18,339 nucleotides of DNA from Pholiota molesta (taxonomy: Eukaryota > Basidiomycota > Agaricomycetes > Agaricales > Strophariaceae): positions 1 through 18,339 of the forward strand of contig JACGCK010000512.1 of assembly GCA_014925825.1 (NCBI GenBank), given 5' to 3'. Below, piece by piece: positions 1 through 8,441 of this stretch. A program made the translations under genes and the position numbers. The first letter of the stretch is position 1, and every line of letters begins with the position of its first letter. Under the pieces are notes generated by a model. It saw only the letters and a program-made list of their open reading frames with translations, had not been told where the DNA came from and did not search any database.

Positions 1-69
1 TTACTCATTAAACATTCAAGTAAGCTCTCTATTTCTTTATTTATTAGCATTATTCAATTTGAATCATAG

Positions 70-782
70 ATAATTTCATTGCCAAATCTTTGTATCATCA
101 ACTAAGGATATGGTTTTACTGGAAGTATGCATAATGTGACTGCATGGGAGAAGACTCAAACCTACATTGAACACAAGACTATCTTTGAAGAAAATGAGTT
201 TATATGGGGAGTATCAGCATATCCAGTGTGTACCTTCCTTCTCTCTCTTGACAAGTGTTCTAACATGTTGTTCCAAGATTGAGGTTTGGGTTGTATCACC
301 ATACAGAACAACATGAAAGTAAAATCTACAATAACCATGTCTCAATGGTACACATTCATTCTGAACATGCCATTGGATTTTTGAAGGGTCAATTTCAGTC
401 CTTAAAAGGATTGCGAATTAACATTGTAGATGAAATGATGCACAAATTTGCTACGTACTGGATTGTTACCTGTATTGGCCCCCATGCTTTCACAATGAAG
501 TATGAGGCTGATGAGCATGGGGCAGAGGAGAATAGTTCGGGCAATGAACTTGACCCATTCATTTTCAAGGGCCTTTCATCAGCAAGTGAGCCTGAAGTTC
601 TTTTTGTATCCAATCCTGTGCATGCACCGCACCAGCACCAAATGCATGCAACCACTCTTGCAGCCAGCAAGGCTTGTCGCGAACATCTCAAGACAGCTCT
701 TCTTCACCACCAGCAAAATAGAATGGATCAACATGCTCAGCATCGTGAACAAGGAAACAGCTCAGCCGGAGAAAGTGATTAA
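70..782 (+). pseudogene. Harbinger-type (DDE_Tnp_4-like) transposase, C-terminal half, inactivated
   Basis: The C-terminal half of a PIF/Harbinger transposase, the nuclease that cuts and pastes the element. In one frame (about 70-279) it reads ISLPNLCIIN, stop, GYGFTGSMHNVTAWEKTQTY, then EFIWGVSAYP. In a second frame (about 285-782) it reads YNNHVSMVHIHSEHAIGFLK and QFQSLKGLRINI, then an acidic, His/Gln-rich tail. Family members have Asp in the LRIIDYG and GDSAYP motifs and Glu in the SEHAIG motif. Here the first Asp is Asn followed by a TAA (103-105), the second is Val, and only the Glu remains. A frameshift lies at about 235-285. The last 167 codons are open. The copy is clearly dead. The family call is firm; the exact frameshift position is not. 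Confidence 0.8.
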
Positions 783-986
783 ATGTTGTAATAAAATATA
801 TGATATGTTATTTTATAAGTTATGGGTGTGTTGTCAATAGTCTACTTTAAGAAAGTGTTGTCTATGGTTGAGTAAGGCTGATCTTTGTCGATGGGAAAAT
901 TGAATCTGCCATCAAATTCCATCCCCATATCTTGAGCCGAAGTACTAGCCATGTTAGCTAATGCTGATGGTCTACTAACATCTAAT

Positions 987-1966
987 TAGTGATATGCAGG
1001 GGTTTTCAGACCCGTGCGGGTTTGGGCCAGGGGTTTGGCGGGTACGGGTTGGGGTCTGGCTTTCCTGACCTGGCCTTACCCCTTACCCGTACCCACGGGT
1101 TTGGCGGGTGCGCGGCCGCCCAATGCCATTCGATTCAAGCTCCGCTTGAATTGAAATCAACGAACTGTTTCGTTGATTTCGATCTCACACCCAACGCACA
1201 CCCTCATTGTTCAATGTTCAGTATTCACGGCCGCGTGCCCCTCCCCTCCAATGAGGGATGTGGGCCAGCTAGATGGCGAACAATGATGGACGACCGCGGA
1301 CGACGCGTGGACGATGATGACCACTGACGATGCGTGAACGACGACGACCGCGGACAATAATGGCGGACGACGCAAGACGAAGGAATTGGAGGGGGCTGGA
1401 GAGCCAAGGGAAGACCCGGGAGCGGGAGATCCATTAGGTACGCCCCCAGATCCCTCCAATGCCGCCCTCGCCCCCGCGCGCCCACCGCCCTAGCCCTTTC
1501 CGCACGCGCAGAGCCCACACTCGCCCACTGTGCCCACGAACGTGCACACGACAGGTTCTGCCGTGCTGCTATTTGCATCCCTGTCCGCGGTGGGCGGGCA
1601 GGCGTATCCGTAGGCGTCCGCGCGTGTGTTTGTGCTGCTGCTGCCCTCGCCAGAGGTGCGCAAGGAGCGCGAGCGTGCACAACAATGATGCACGGCGATG
1701 GATGGACGGTGGTGGTTCGCTGGCACTTGCCCTCCTAACCGTCTGCATGCGCAATGAGCGCTGCATTTGCAGCCTCTGCGGCATGCAGACGCTTGAGGGA
1801 GCCTACCCGTGGCGCTATCCCGTGTGGGTTTCGAGACCCTCGAAACCCCTCAAATCCGCAACCCAAACCCGTGAAACCCTGTACCCTTACGTGCGGGTGG
1901 AGGGTTTGGCGAGTGCGGGTATGGGTCTGGCCTCCGAAACCCGGGGGTTACCCGTGCGTATCACTA
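987..1966. mobile_element. Non-autonomous hAT-type element, 980 bp, TSD CATCTAAT
   Basis: The element starts TAGTGATATGCA and ends TGCGTATCACTA, so its inverted termini are TAGTGATAYGCA. It is flanked by the exact 8-bp direct repeat CATCTAAT at 979-986 and 1967-1974. An 8-bp target duplication and termini of the form YARNG are hallmarks of the hAT superfamily. The interior is GC-rich, unlike its AT-rich surroundings, and both ends carry arrays of ACCCG/CGGGT (about 1008-1110 and 1807-1956). No transposase-like reading frame is present; the open frames inside are low-complexity and run out of the element. It sits at the 3' splice site of the last intron of the minus-strand gene around it. Confidence 0.88.
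1133..1180. repeat. Two adjacent perfect hairpins inside the 987-1966 element
   Basis: First hairpin: ATTCAAGC (1133-1140), a 3-base loop, then GCTTGAAT (1144-1151). Second: GAAATCAACGAA (1153-1164), a 4-base loop, then TTCGTTGATTTC (1169-1180). Both stems are perfect and lie just inside the left ACCCG-rich subterminal array. Function unknown. Confidence 0.75.
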
Positions 1967-2681
1967 CATCTAATTGGCCTCTCAGCAATGATAAACTTTA
2001 ACAAAGAGCAAGAAAGCTTACTATTATTGTATTGGGGTGGTCCTCTCATTCGCAACTCTGCCAGCTGGTACTCATGATACAAATGCAACTTCTCCATATA
2101 GATGTCTTTTTTGCCTGTATCTTTGCACTTTCCTTTGCAGTTTTCTGTGCCTTTAGTTCAAGCTTAGCCTTGATTAGCTCCCACTGCCTTTCACTGTTTT
2201 CTATCTTGATGCGAGTGGAAGCTTCTATCTTGACCTTGTTGAGATCAAGTTCTTTTTGGCACGTTTGTTCTTCAGCCTGTGCAGCAATGCTGAATTCTTC
2301 CAGTTGAGACCATTTCTTCACTGGCACTGCAGAGGCTGGTTTGTATTAGGGAATGGCACGGGTAACCCGAGGGTGTTTTGGGGCTGACCTGCACCCTTAC
2401 CCGAGGTAACCCATACCCGCCAACCCACGGGTTTCTATGCTACGGGTGCACAGGTGTCTGCAGGTGCCCCCAAACACCATCCAGTCACGTCTCTCCGCCA
2501 CAGAACCCTGCATATTGCAGGCTTCCTAGTACGGGAGACGGTATTGGGATGGGGTGGGTATTGGACAACCTACACTGTCATTCCACCGCTGTTTGCACCC
2601 AGGGGCGCAGATGGTGGCTCCGTCATCCATAGTGAATAGCACGGGTCCTGCCCTCGCTGCCCGCTCATCGAGCGATGCTGG

Positions 2682-2823
2682 CCCCTTGCACCCTCGTGTG
2701 TAATCTCGATGATCATGCTGTGTTGATGACCACCACCTCCAGTCGTGCCACACCCCTTGCCCTCTTGTGCAATCTCAACAATCATGCTGCATTGGCGACC
2801 GCCTCCTTCACCCATGTCCCTCG
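2682..2823. repeat. Degenerate 71-bp tandem repeat inside the 2347-3736 element
   Basis: A unit starting CCCCTTGCACCCTCGTGTG at 2682 recurs as CCCCTTGCCCTCTTGTG at 2753, each followed by AATCTC, ATCATGCTG and a GACCRCC stretch at matching offsets. A weaker third unit (GATCTTGATGATTGTGCACG, about 2839-2858) follows. Roughly two diverged copies. Confidence 0.55.
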
Positions 2824-3034
2824 ACGACCGTCCTGATGCGATCTTGATGATTGTGCACGTCCTGGCCCTGGCACCCCTCCAACATCAACAGCCATCATGT
2901 GTACCCTCGACTCGACAACTGTGCGCAATCTCACGGGAGGATGTTGAGTCGACGCCGCGGGAGCAAGTTGCTGGCATAGCGAGTCGATGTGGCAAGCAAT
3001 TGGTCTTGACACAGCAAGCTCTCGAGAGCTCTAG

Positions 3035-3084
3035 AGCTGTTGCTCGCCACAAGTCGACAAGGCAGGCAACAGCTTGTGGCGAGC
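3035..3084. repeat. Overlapping inverted repeats inside the 2347-3736 element
   Basis: GCTCGCCACAAG (3042-3053) pairs perfectly with CTTGTGGCGAGC (3073-3084). AGCTGTTGC (3035-3043) pairs with GCAACAGCT (3066-3074), overlapping the first pair, so the two stems compete. Immediately upstream is the palindrome GCTCTCGAGAGC. No gene association. Confidence 0.6.
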
Positions 3085-5015
3085 TCCATATCAGAGACAG
3101 ACATGGGTGACGGGTGGCCCGTGACGAGGAGAGGTGCTGTGTGGGGGTGCCGTGTGCATGATTCATACTGTGCACGGTGTCTTGGCTCACTGCTGCATAA
3201 GCAGAGGGTGCACTGAGGGGTGAGGCTCTCTGTAGCTCGCCGGGTGCGTGCGGGGGTGGGCAGGGGCATGGAACATTGTGGTCGGGGTAGAACAGGGTGG
3301 TGCTCTCGATGAGCTCGGCTGCAGGCCGTGCTGCTGCCCTCCGCATGTGAATAGAGCATGACGATGTTCACCGCTGCGCCCCACACGAGCTGCTACCTGT
3401 CGTCCACGATTGCCTGTAACTCGCAGTCAGTGCAGGGAATGGGGAGGTGTGGACTTACCTGCTGATGTGGCTGTCAGCCATCTCCACCATCATTTGCGTT
3501 CGCACTGTCGTTGTCCGCACTATCATTCCGCGAGGCCATTTGGGTTGTTGTTGGTGTTGTGGTTAGATGTGTTGCTGGGGAGTTGGTGGAAGAGGCAGCA
3601 GGTGATGGGTGAGAGAGAGGTGTTGATCAGATTCGATGTTGAGATCATTTTTGGTCACGGGTCGGCCATCATTGACCCGCACCCTTACCCGATGGCACCC
3701 ATACGGGCGGGTATGGCTGACCCATGCCATTCCCTAGTTTGGATGTACTTGCATGAGGTCCAGTGACTTTGGTCTCCGTCTTGATGCTGGGCTTGACATC
3801 TTCAGGTTCGGGGCTGGCAACACTGGCAGCCCTTCGCTTCTTTATATTAAGGGTCTAGGAAGGCTACAGTGGCACTAGCAGGTCAGTAAATATCATTTAC
3901 ATTTTAAACAAAGTACTTACTACTTGGTTGGCAGCCTCAGTTTGCTCTTGCTCCATGTCCGATGTCTCTGCTAGCTCCCTGGAAATGTCATCATTAAGAA
4001 TATCATACCCTTTGGAGGTCACTTCAGTTTCTATCTCATTTGTTCCAAAGCTTGTATCTTGAAGGACCAAGAACTGTTCCCAATACCTACAGGGATAAGG
4101 TTGGGATGTTGGGCAATGAGGTTGCACATGTCAAAGAACCATGGGCATTCCACAATGATTTCAGCTGTACAATATTGCATTAATCAAAAGTAAACTGAAT
4201 TAAATATAAAATGTACACCACTTCTTTGTAAACTCATTTTTCCATGACATATCAAAATCATTAACTATTCTGATACATTTGCCAGTCTGTTCCAAGGTTA
4301 CCATATGTTCATGTGTAATTGCTGTCATTCTATGAATGAAAAGACTTATCAATGATGTTTATAGTAGACTTGACTGTTCACTTACCTTGTCAAGCAGTTC
4401 TTGATCTTAGAGCTCCAGATTATCTGGAACTTTGCCACAGTCTTCTTGTCAGCACATTTTAGAGTTTGTGCGAAGGCAGCTGAATATTTTGGGTGCATCT
4501 GGAAGACTTCAATGGTGAGTTTCCATTGCCAAACCATCTTTTTGTTTCCACCACTCTTGATGGTTGTCATACTTCCACCGGGTGGAGGGAAAAGGCCTGA
4601 AGTTGATATCTGTTTCTGTCCAGCTTGTTTCTTTGGTCTAGCATCAGATTCTAACTTCAAAAAAAGATATAGACATACTCAATCTTGCAGTTTGCAGATG
4701 TAGTATCATCTTCAGATGTCTCAACATCTGATAGGCTTGAATCTGAATCGGGATTGGCTGGTGGGATTTTCGACTTTTTCTTTGCTTTAGTGGCCGTCTT
4801 CTCAGATTTGGGAGCTTTAGTAGGGGTAGAACAAGTTTTTTGACTTGATGCCGTGGTGGCACATGCCATGGAAGGAAGGGAACAGTGGATGTGCAGTGCA
4901 AGTGGCAAATTTTGTGCATACTAACTGATCTTTGACTTTGCAGAGCACATGAAACATCTTAAATAAAATTAATATTTATATATTTAAGTACAGATATGGA
5001 ATAGTGGACAAAGAA

Positions 5016-5176
5016 GGGGATGAAGAGCCAGAATCATGATTCTGAGTGCAGTTGCGACTCTGGAGTATCAACTGCAGCGATTCTGATTCTGTGTTTTCCC
5101 ACAATTCTGGCCAAACAGAATTACATTCAGAATCAGAGTCAGAAGCACCCAGAATTGGTCCACTCTGAACTCCCCT
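5016..5176. repeat. CAGAATC-rich imperfect inverted repeat, MITE-like
   Basis: The block begins AGGGGATGAAGAG and ends CTCTGAACTCCCCT, an imperfect inverted pair. Inside, CCAGAATCATGATTCTG and CGATTCTGATTCTGTG on the left face ATTCAGAATCAGAGTCAGAA and CCAGAATTGG on the right, so the motif GATTCTG recurs in both orientations. No target duplication was found, so this could be a decayed element or part of one. Confidence 0.4.
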
Positions 5177-5346
5177 ATTAATGTGTGCACTTATTTATTC
5201 CAATTAGTAATTCACTTCTAGGGCCTGAACGAATGAAGCTATCAATATGATTCTTTCACAGGCAGGTTTAGAATTCAATTCCGCATCTTTCAATATAATA
5301 TGGTCCCAGTGTGCCCCATATAGGGTGCACCAGCTACCCAGGTGCA

Positions 5347-5388
5347 TTCCCAATAATATTGGGAAAATGCTATTTTAGGCATTTCCCA
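5347..5388. repeat. Palindrome cluster able to form one of two hairpins
   Basis: TTCCCAATA (5347-5355), a single A, then TATTGGGAA (5357-5365) is a perfect 9-bp inverted repeat. Directly following, GGGAAAATGC pairs with GCATTTCCC (ending 5388) with one unpaired base. The GGGAA segment is shared, so the two hairpins are mutually exclusive. Nothing links it to a gene. Confidence 0.6.
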
Positions 5389-5408
5389 CCCCTAGAAGAG
5401 TCCCTGCC

Positions 5409-6910
5409 TCATTTGCAGTCATGTGTGATCATGTGTTTAGGCCCTTGATGGCATATTTGATGGGCCAATGAGCAGAAAGTACCAAAATGGGTCAAATCTA
5501 ATGATAGATGCTCAAGTGCTGACAAATGATGGGGAAAGAAGCTTACAAATTTGTCATTCTTCTTTTGGAAATTTTTTGATGGTTTCCTTTTTGGAATGAC
5601 CCTGACAACAGTGCTGAGCACTGCTTGACACTGTTGAGCATGGTGTTGAGCACTGGAGCACAGTGGGCAGCAGGAGCACATCCACTGACCACCATAGACC
5701 ACTGGCCTAAAGTGGAAAATCTTCAGACTCAGCTTGCTGGAGTGCCTGTGCCCTGGCAGTTCCCACTCTGGATGCAATATTTTTATCTGGGCAACTGCCA
5801 CGATTTCATGCATGAGACTAGCAGACACTGGTGAAGGGCATGTAATAGGAATAACAGCCGAGCCTGTCAAATTCATGCTATCCCTCCATACCACCTCACA
5901 ATGGATACTGCAAGGACACCCAATATGTCTCCATTCACTGGCCAAACAAAAGGTGCAAAGACCAAAATTGAATGGAACAAGAATTTTCTCACTGTGAAAT
6001 GTTTGACTGGAAAGAATCCAAAGATTCTCGCTTCGATGAATGAGCTCAGGATAGAGGGAGTATAAATTGCTGGCCATCAGAAGGTTGCATGCTGAAGTAT
6101 CACCAAAGGATAGAACAGCTGGAAGTAGTGATGGTTTTGCAGATTAGATTATGTTGACAACCCTTCCTGTCTCTCCCTAATATGCAAAGTCAAAAGTCAG
6201 GACATCACTCAAACATCACTATCAGTATCCAATGTGAAGACTATCTCATACCTGCCTTCCATGGATGACACATTTAATCATAGTTGACACAGTATGGTGT
6301 CCATGAAGCTCATATGACATGTTGTAGTCTTCAGAACCAAAGAATCTCCTCCATAAACCAGCAAAAAGACTGTTTCCATCAAACAGAGCAATGATGTATA
6401 GTTCAGTGGGATAAGCTTGGAAAAAGGCTGGATTTCCCGCTGACATTATGCATCAAATGATACTGCCAAACACAGCACAGCGTAACATCTTCAGTCTCAT
6501 AAAAAAATGTCAAGACGATCCTCATCAAAGAACAGCAAAAGAAAGAATTCAATTCTTTTGTAGATAACATGGTCATGGACAGTGCAAAGTGTCTTCAATG
6601 TAATGCCAATGGTGGACAGTGCTCCCCAATCCCAAAATTTGACAATCTGTTCCAGCAATTCCAAAACATTATAGACCTTAGTCAATGAAAATTCAATGAC
6701 AGCATCTTCTGCTGAGGGATAACATCTCTTTCTTGGGAATTTCTGAGTCGCTAAAAAAACAAAACAAAAATAAATAAAAAAGGATTTCTTTTAAAGCATC
6801 AGTAGGATCCTCAAAGAAAATGAAAAGGTCTGATGACACTTACCTCTTGGCCTTTGTTTTCCAGGAGTGGAAAACACATTGAAACTTGGTGGAAAGGAAG
6901 GAAGAGACAT
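5409..6910 (-). pseudogene. F-box-like protein gene of a multicopy basidiomycete family, degenerate
   Basis: Start at 6910 (MSLPSFPPSFNVFS). A GT/AG intron at 6751-6843 joins in frame to the exon with NVLELLEQIVKFWDWGALST and LKTLCTVHDHVIYKR, the spacing of an F-box (Leu-Pro-like E-LL--I--F-D---L----T-K-L). F-box proteins are Skp1-binding substrate receptors of SCF ubiquitin ligases. The next block (SAGNPAFFQAYPTELYI...) is in another frame, with an in-frame TGA about 6453. An intron at 6177-6251 follows, then an exon with one TAA (6144-6146) and then 222 open codons to 5409, including NLYSLYPELIHRSENL. The order F-box, ...S-----FF---YP-ELYI, then A-SLYP---- matches a fungal family I remember with these three blocks. 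A missed intron near 6450-6500 could explain one break; the TAA cannot be explained that way. No partner gene is nearby. Confidence 0.5.
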
Positions 6911-7118
6911 GGTGTGTTCAAAGAAAGGCTGTTGCCTGCTTTTCAATTTTGAACTCAGATGGTCTCCCCACCCCCACCCCAAAAATAAAAATAAAATTGG
7001 TCCTGAACATAGAAAAGGTGGTTTCTTTAATGTGCGGCCACTGTATTACAGACATAACAAACACATCTGTTCTGCTATACAAATAAATACTTGTCACCCA
7101 CGAGAGAGAAAACAATGC

Positions 7119-7620
7119 TAGTGGTTGAAAGTCCGGTCCAGTCTGCTCTTTTGCCCCATATTTGGCAAGACCAAGACCAAGACCGGTTAGACCGGTCTTT
7201 TCTGGTCTTAAGACCAGTCTAAACTGAAAAAAACCAGACCCAGACTGCAAGAGACTGGACTGACAAAGACTGGAGACTGTGGTCCTGGACCGGTCCAAGA
7301 CTGGTCTTGATTACATACTATATCTCCCATCAAAACGCGCGCAAAACCCATTAAAATGCGCACAGAATCATAATTTTTGGACAAAAACTGACTGAGTTAT
7401 GAATAAAACAAAGAAATATTGTTCAAAAGAGTAGATAAAGAAGTAATTAGATATATCTTGGTCAATTCTCACTTGATTTGGGTGATTCTGGCAGTGTTCG
7501 ACAGCATTTATGCATACAAATGAAAGTTTATGTTCAGTCTTGACCGGTCTAACCGGTCTCAGTCTCGGTCTTGCCAAATATGGGGCAAAAGACCGGACTG
7601 GACTGGACTTTCAAACACTA
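7119..7620. mobile_element. GACCGGTC-family hAT-type non-autonomous element, about 500 bp, no TSD
   Basis: The left end begins TAGTGGTTGAAAGTCCGGTC and the reverse complement of the right end begins TAGTGTTTGAAAGTCCAGTC. Similarity continues through TTTTGCCCCATATTTGGCAA into GAGACCGGTTAGACCGGTC, giving an inverted repeat of roughly 75-80 bases. The subterminal zones are dense in GACCGGTC, GACTGG and CCAGTC. The middle (about 7320-7530) is AT-rich with no gene. The 8-base flanks (AACAATGC left, TGATCGAG right) do not match, unlike the two relatives in this window. No coding capacity. Confidence 0.75.
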
Positions 7621-8441
7621 TGATCGAGAATGTATTTGGAATATGGAAACCTGTCCTTCATCACCTGAAATGTATCTCTCATTTTTGAAAAACCTAACTG
7701 CTGTTTGACATTTCCTTCAATCTCACACTGAGTCTTTACATTATATGATTCCTATTCTCTATGGGTTGAATTGCAATTGAACATTATAGGGGAAGGAATG
7801 ATGGATAGTCAAACCCGGATGCTGAACACAGGATAGGACTTATCAGCTTTTCCTCCAGTTGTCATGAAGTGCATTATCAATATACCAATAAGGGTATGGA
7901 GCTTGTAGACATGTACCAAATGACTGCATGCCCTTTTATTTTTATTTTTTTCCACCTTGCCCTCACCATCATCCATGTGACCACCAATCCAGGTCTCGTC
8001 TATCTACTTGATGGCAATCACCATAAATTATATTTCACAATGTGCCCACTGAACGATTTCTCTTTCAATCTTCAAAAACTGCAATAATTATAGACCAATG
8101 ATACTATGGAGCTCTACACACATATTCAATCTTACAAATGGAGCCCATACCAACCTTGGATGCCAAAGTCAGAGTAGCTAAAAAGTCAAGTGAATGATGG
8201 TTAAACTCCTACCCAGTTCAGTTTCTGTGACCCAGCATAGAGTGTGAGGAATTCCCTCCCATTTTGCTACAATCTTGTCTGATACCATTTCAATTTATAG
8301 CATATGTTCATCCACAAGTCTCCTGGTGAAGGCTCACAAAACCTAAATCCACACATTCATTCAACAATATCTGATATAACTCTCATGTTTGGACCACCAA
8401 CAATATGGTTTACATTCAATCTGGCAATCAACTTGTGTTGC
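7621..8441. other. No supportable gene; possible relic coding scraps
   Basis: Open frames at 7869-8087 (plus) and 8304-8573 (plus) look random. Small unbroken stretches exist on the minus strand (around 8300-8210 and 8010-7950, the latter containing ETWIGGHMDDGEGKVEK after a stop), which may be fragments of an old transposon gene, but no family could be assigned. Confidence 0.4.

Larger units (their letters stand above)
2347..3736. mobile_element. Non-autonomous hAT-type element, 1390 bp, TSD GTTTGKAT
   Basis: The left end is TAGGGAATGGCACGGGT and the reverse complement of the right end is TAGGGAATGGCATGGGT, a 17-bp inverted repeat with one mismatch. The flanks are GTTTGTAT (2339-2346) and GTTTGGAT (3737-3744), an 8-bp duplication matching at 7 of 8. 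Subterminal regions (about 2354-2450 and 3655-3725) repeat ACCCG, TACCC and their complements, as in the 987-1966 element, though the terminal 12 bases differ. Interior reading frames of up to 153 codons exist on both strands but look compositional and resemble no transposase. The insertion lies in an exon of the minus-strand gene; removing it with one target copy joins codons for Ser-Lys-Pro-Ala-Ser in frame. Confidence 0.85.
842..4869 (-). pseudogene. Partner gene of the Harbinger-like element, multi-exon, split by two insertions
   Basis: Start chosen at 4869 (MACATTASS; an in-frame Met at 4908 is possible). Visible exons on the minus strand: a Ser/Lys-rich, acidic N-terminus (4869-about 4680); a Trp-containing domain (about 4655-4386, motif MVWQWKLTIEVFQMHPKY); 4329-4217; 4164-3921 (PWFFDMCNLIAQHPNLIPVG); 3854-3737 continuing at 2338-2022 (a Glu/Lys/Gln-rich probable coiled coil); and 981-842 (last residues FLK, stop 842-844). 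Introns 4330-4385, 4165-4216 and 3855-3920 have GT/AG ends and keep frame. Breaks: unresolved junction near 4655-4680, a frameshift near 4085, and a 1-base slip in an A-run near 2113. Elements at 2347-3736 and 987-1966 interrupt it. I recall similar proteins as multicopy hypothetical proteins of Agaricomycetes; a DNA-binding role as in other Harbinger elements is inference. Confidence 0.6.
1..4908. mobile_element. PIF/Harbinger-like two-gene DNA transposon, degenerate, ends not located
   Basis: A plus-strand DDE transposase remnant ends near 782 and a minus-strand multi-exon gene ends at 842, so the two genes are tail to tail with about 60 bases between stops. Known PIF/Harbinger elements carry a transposase plus a second, DNA-binding-type protein gene, so I read both as one element. 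The left terminus is outside the window because the transposase lacks its N-terminal half. No right terminal inverted repeat could be paired, so the right limit is only the start of the second gene. Two smaller hAT-type elements are nested inside it. The grouping into one element is inference; it rests on gene arrangement, not on terminal repeats. Confidence 0.45.
4909..5408. other. Gene-free spacer between the Harbinger remnant and the F-box-like pseudogene
   Basis: I see no coding exon here. The stretch is AT-rich up to about 5000, then holds a GATTCTG/CAGAATC-rich repeat (about 5016-5176), plain sequence to about 5300, and a cruciform-type palindrome cluster (5347-5388). The right terminus of the Harbinger-like element may be here, but no partner repeat is available to show it. 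Confidence 0.5.

Noticed and set aside
1000..1110. ACCCG/GGGTA words considered as interstitial telomere sequence
   Set aside because: The words vary and occur in both orientations at both ends of elements with terminal repeats and target duplications, so they are subterminal transposon repeats, not TTAGGG arrays.
1459..2001. 180-codon plus-strand open frame
   Set aside because: It is Arg/Pro/Cys-rich low-complexity sequence and runs across the element boundary and target duplication at 1966-1974, so it cannot be an ancestral gene.
2745..3386. Long open frames on both strands inside the 2347-3736 element (up to 153 codons)
   Set aside because: They lie in GC-rich repetitive DNA, occur on both strands at once, and show no domain-like pattern; stop codons are simply rare at this composition.
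7623..7649. IENVFGIWK on the plus strand, resembling the Harbinger IERVFG motif next to the 7119-7620 element
   Set aside because: Stops follow within 15 codons, no other Harbinger block is nearby, and the flank across the element does not continue it. Nine residues are too few.
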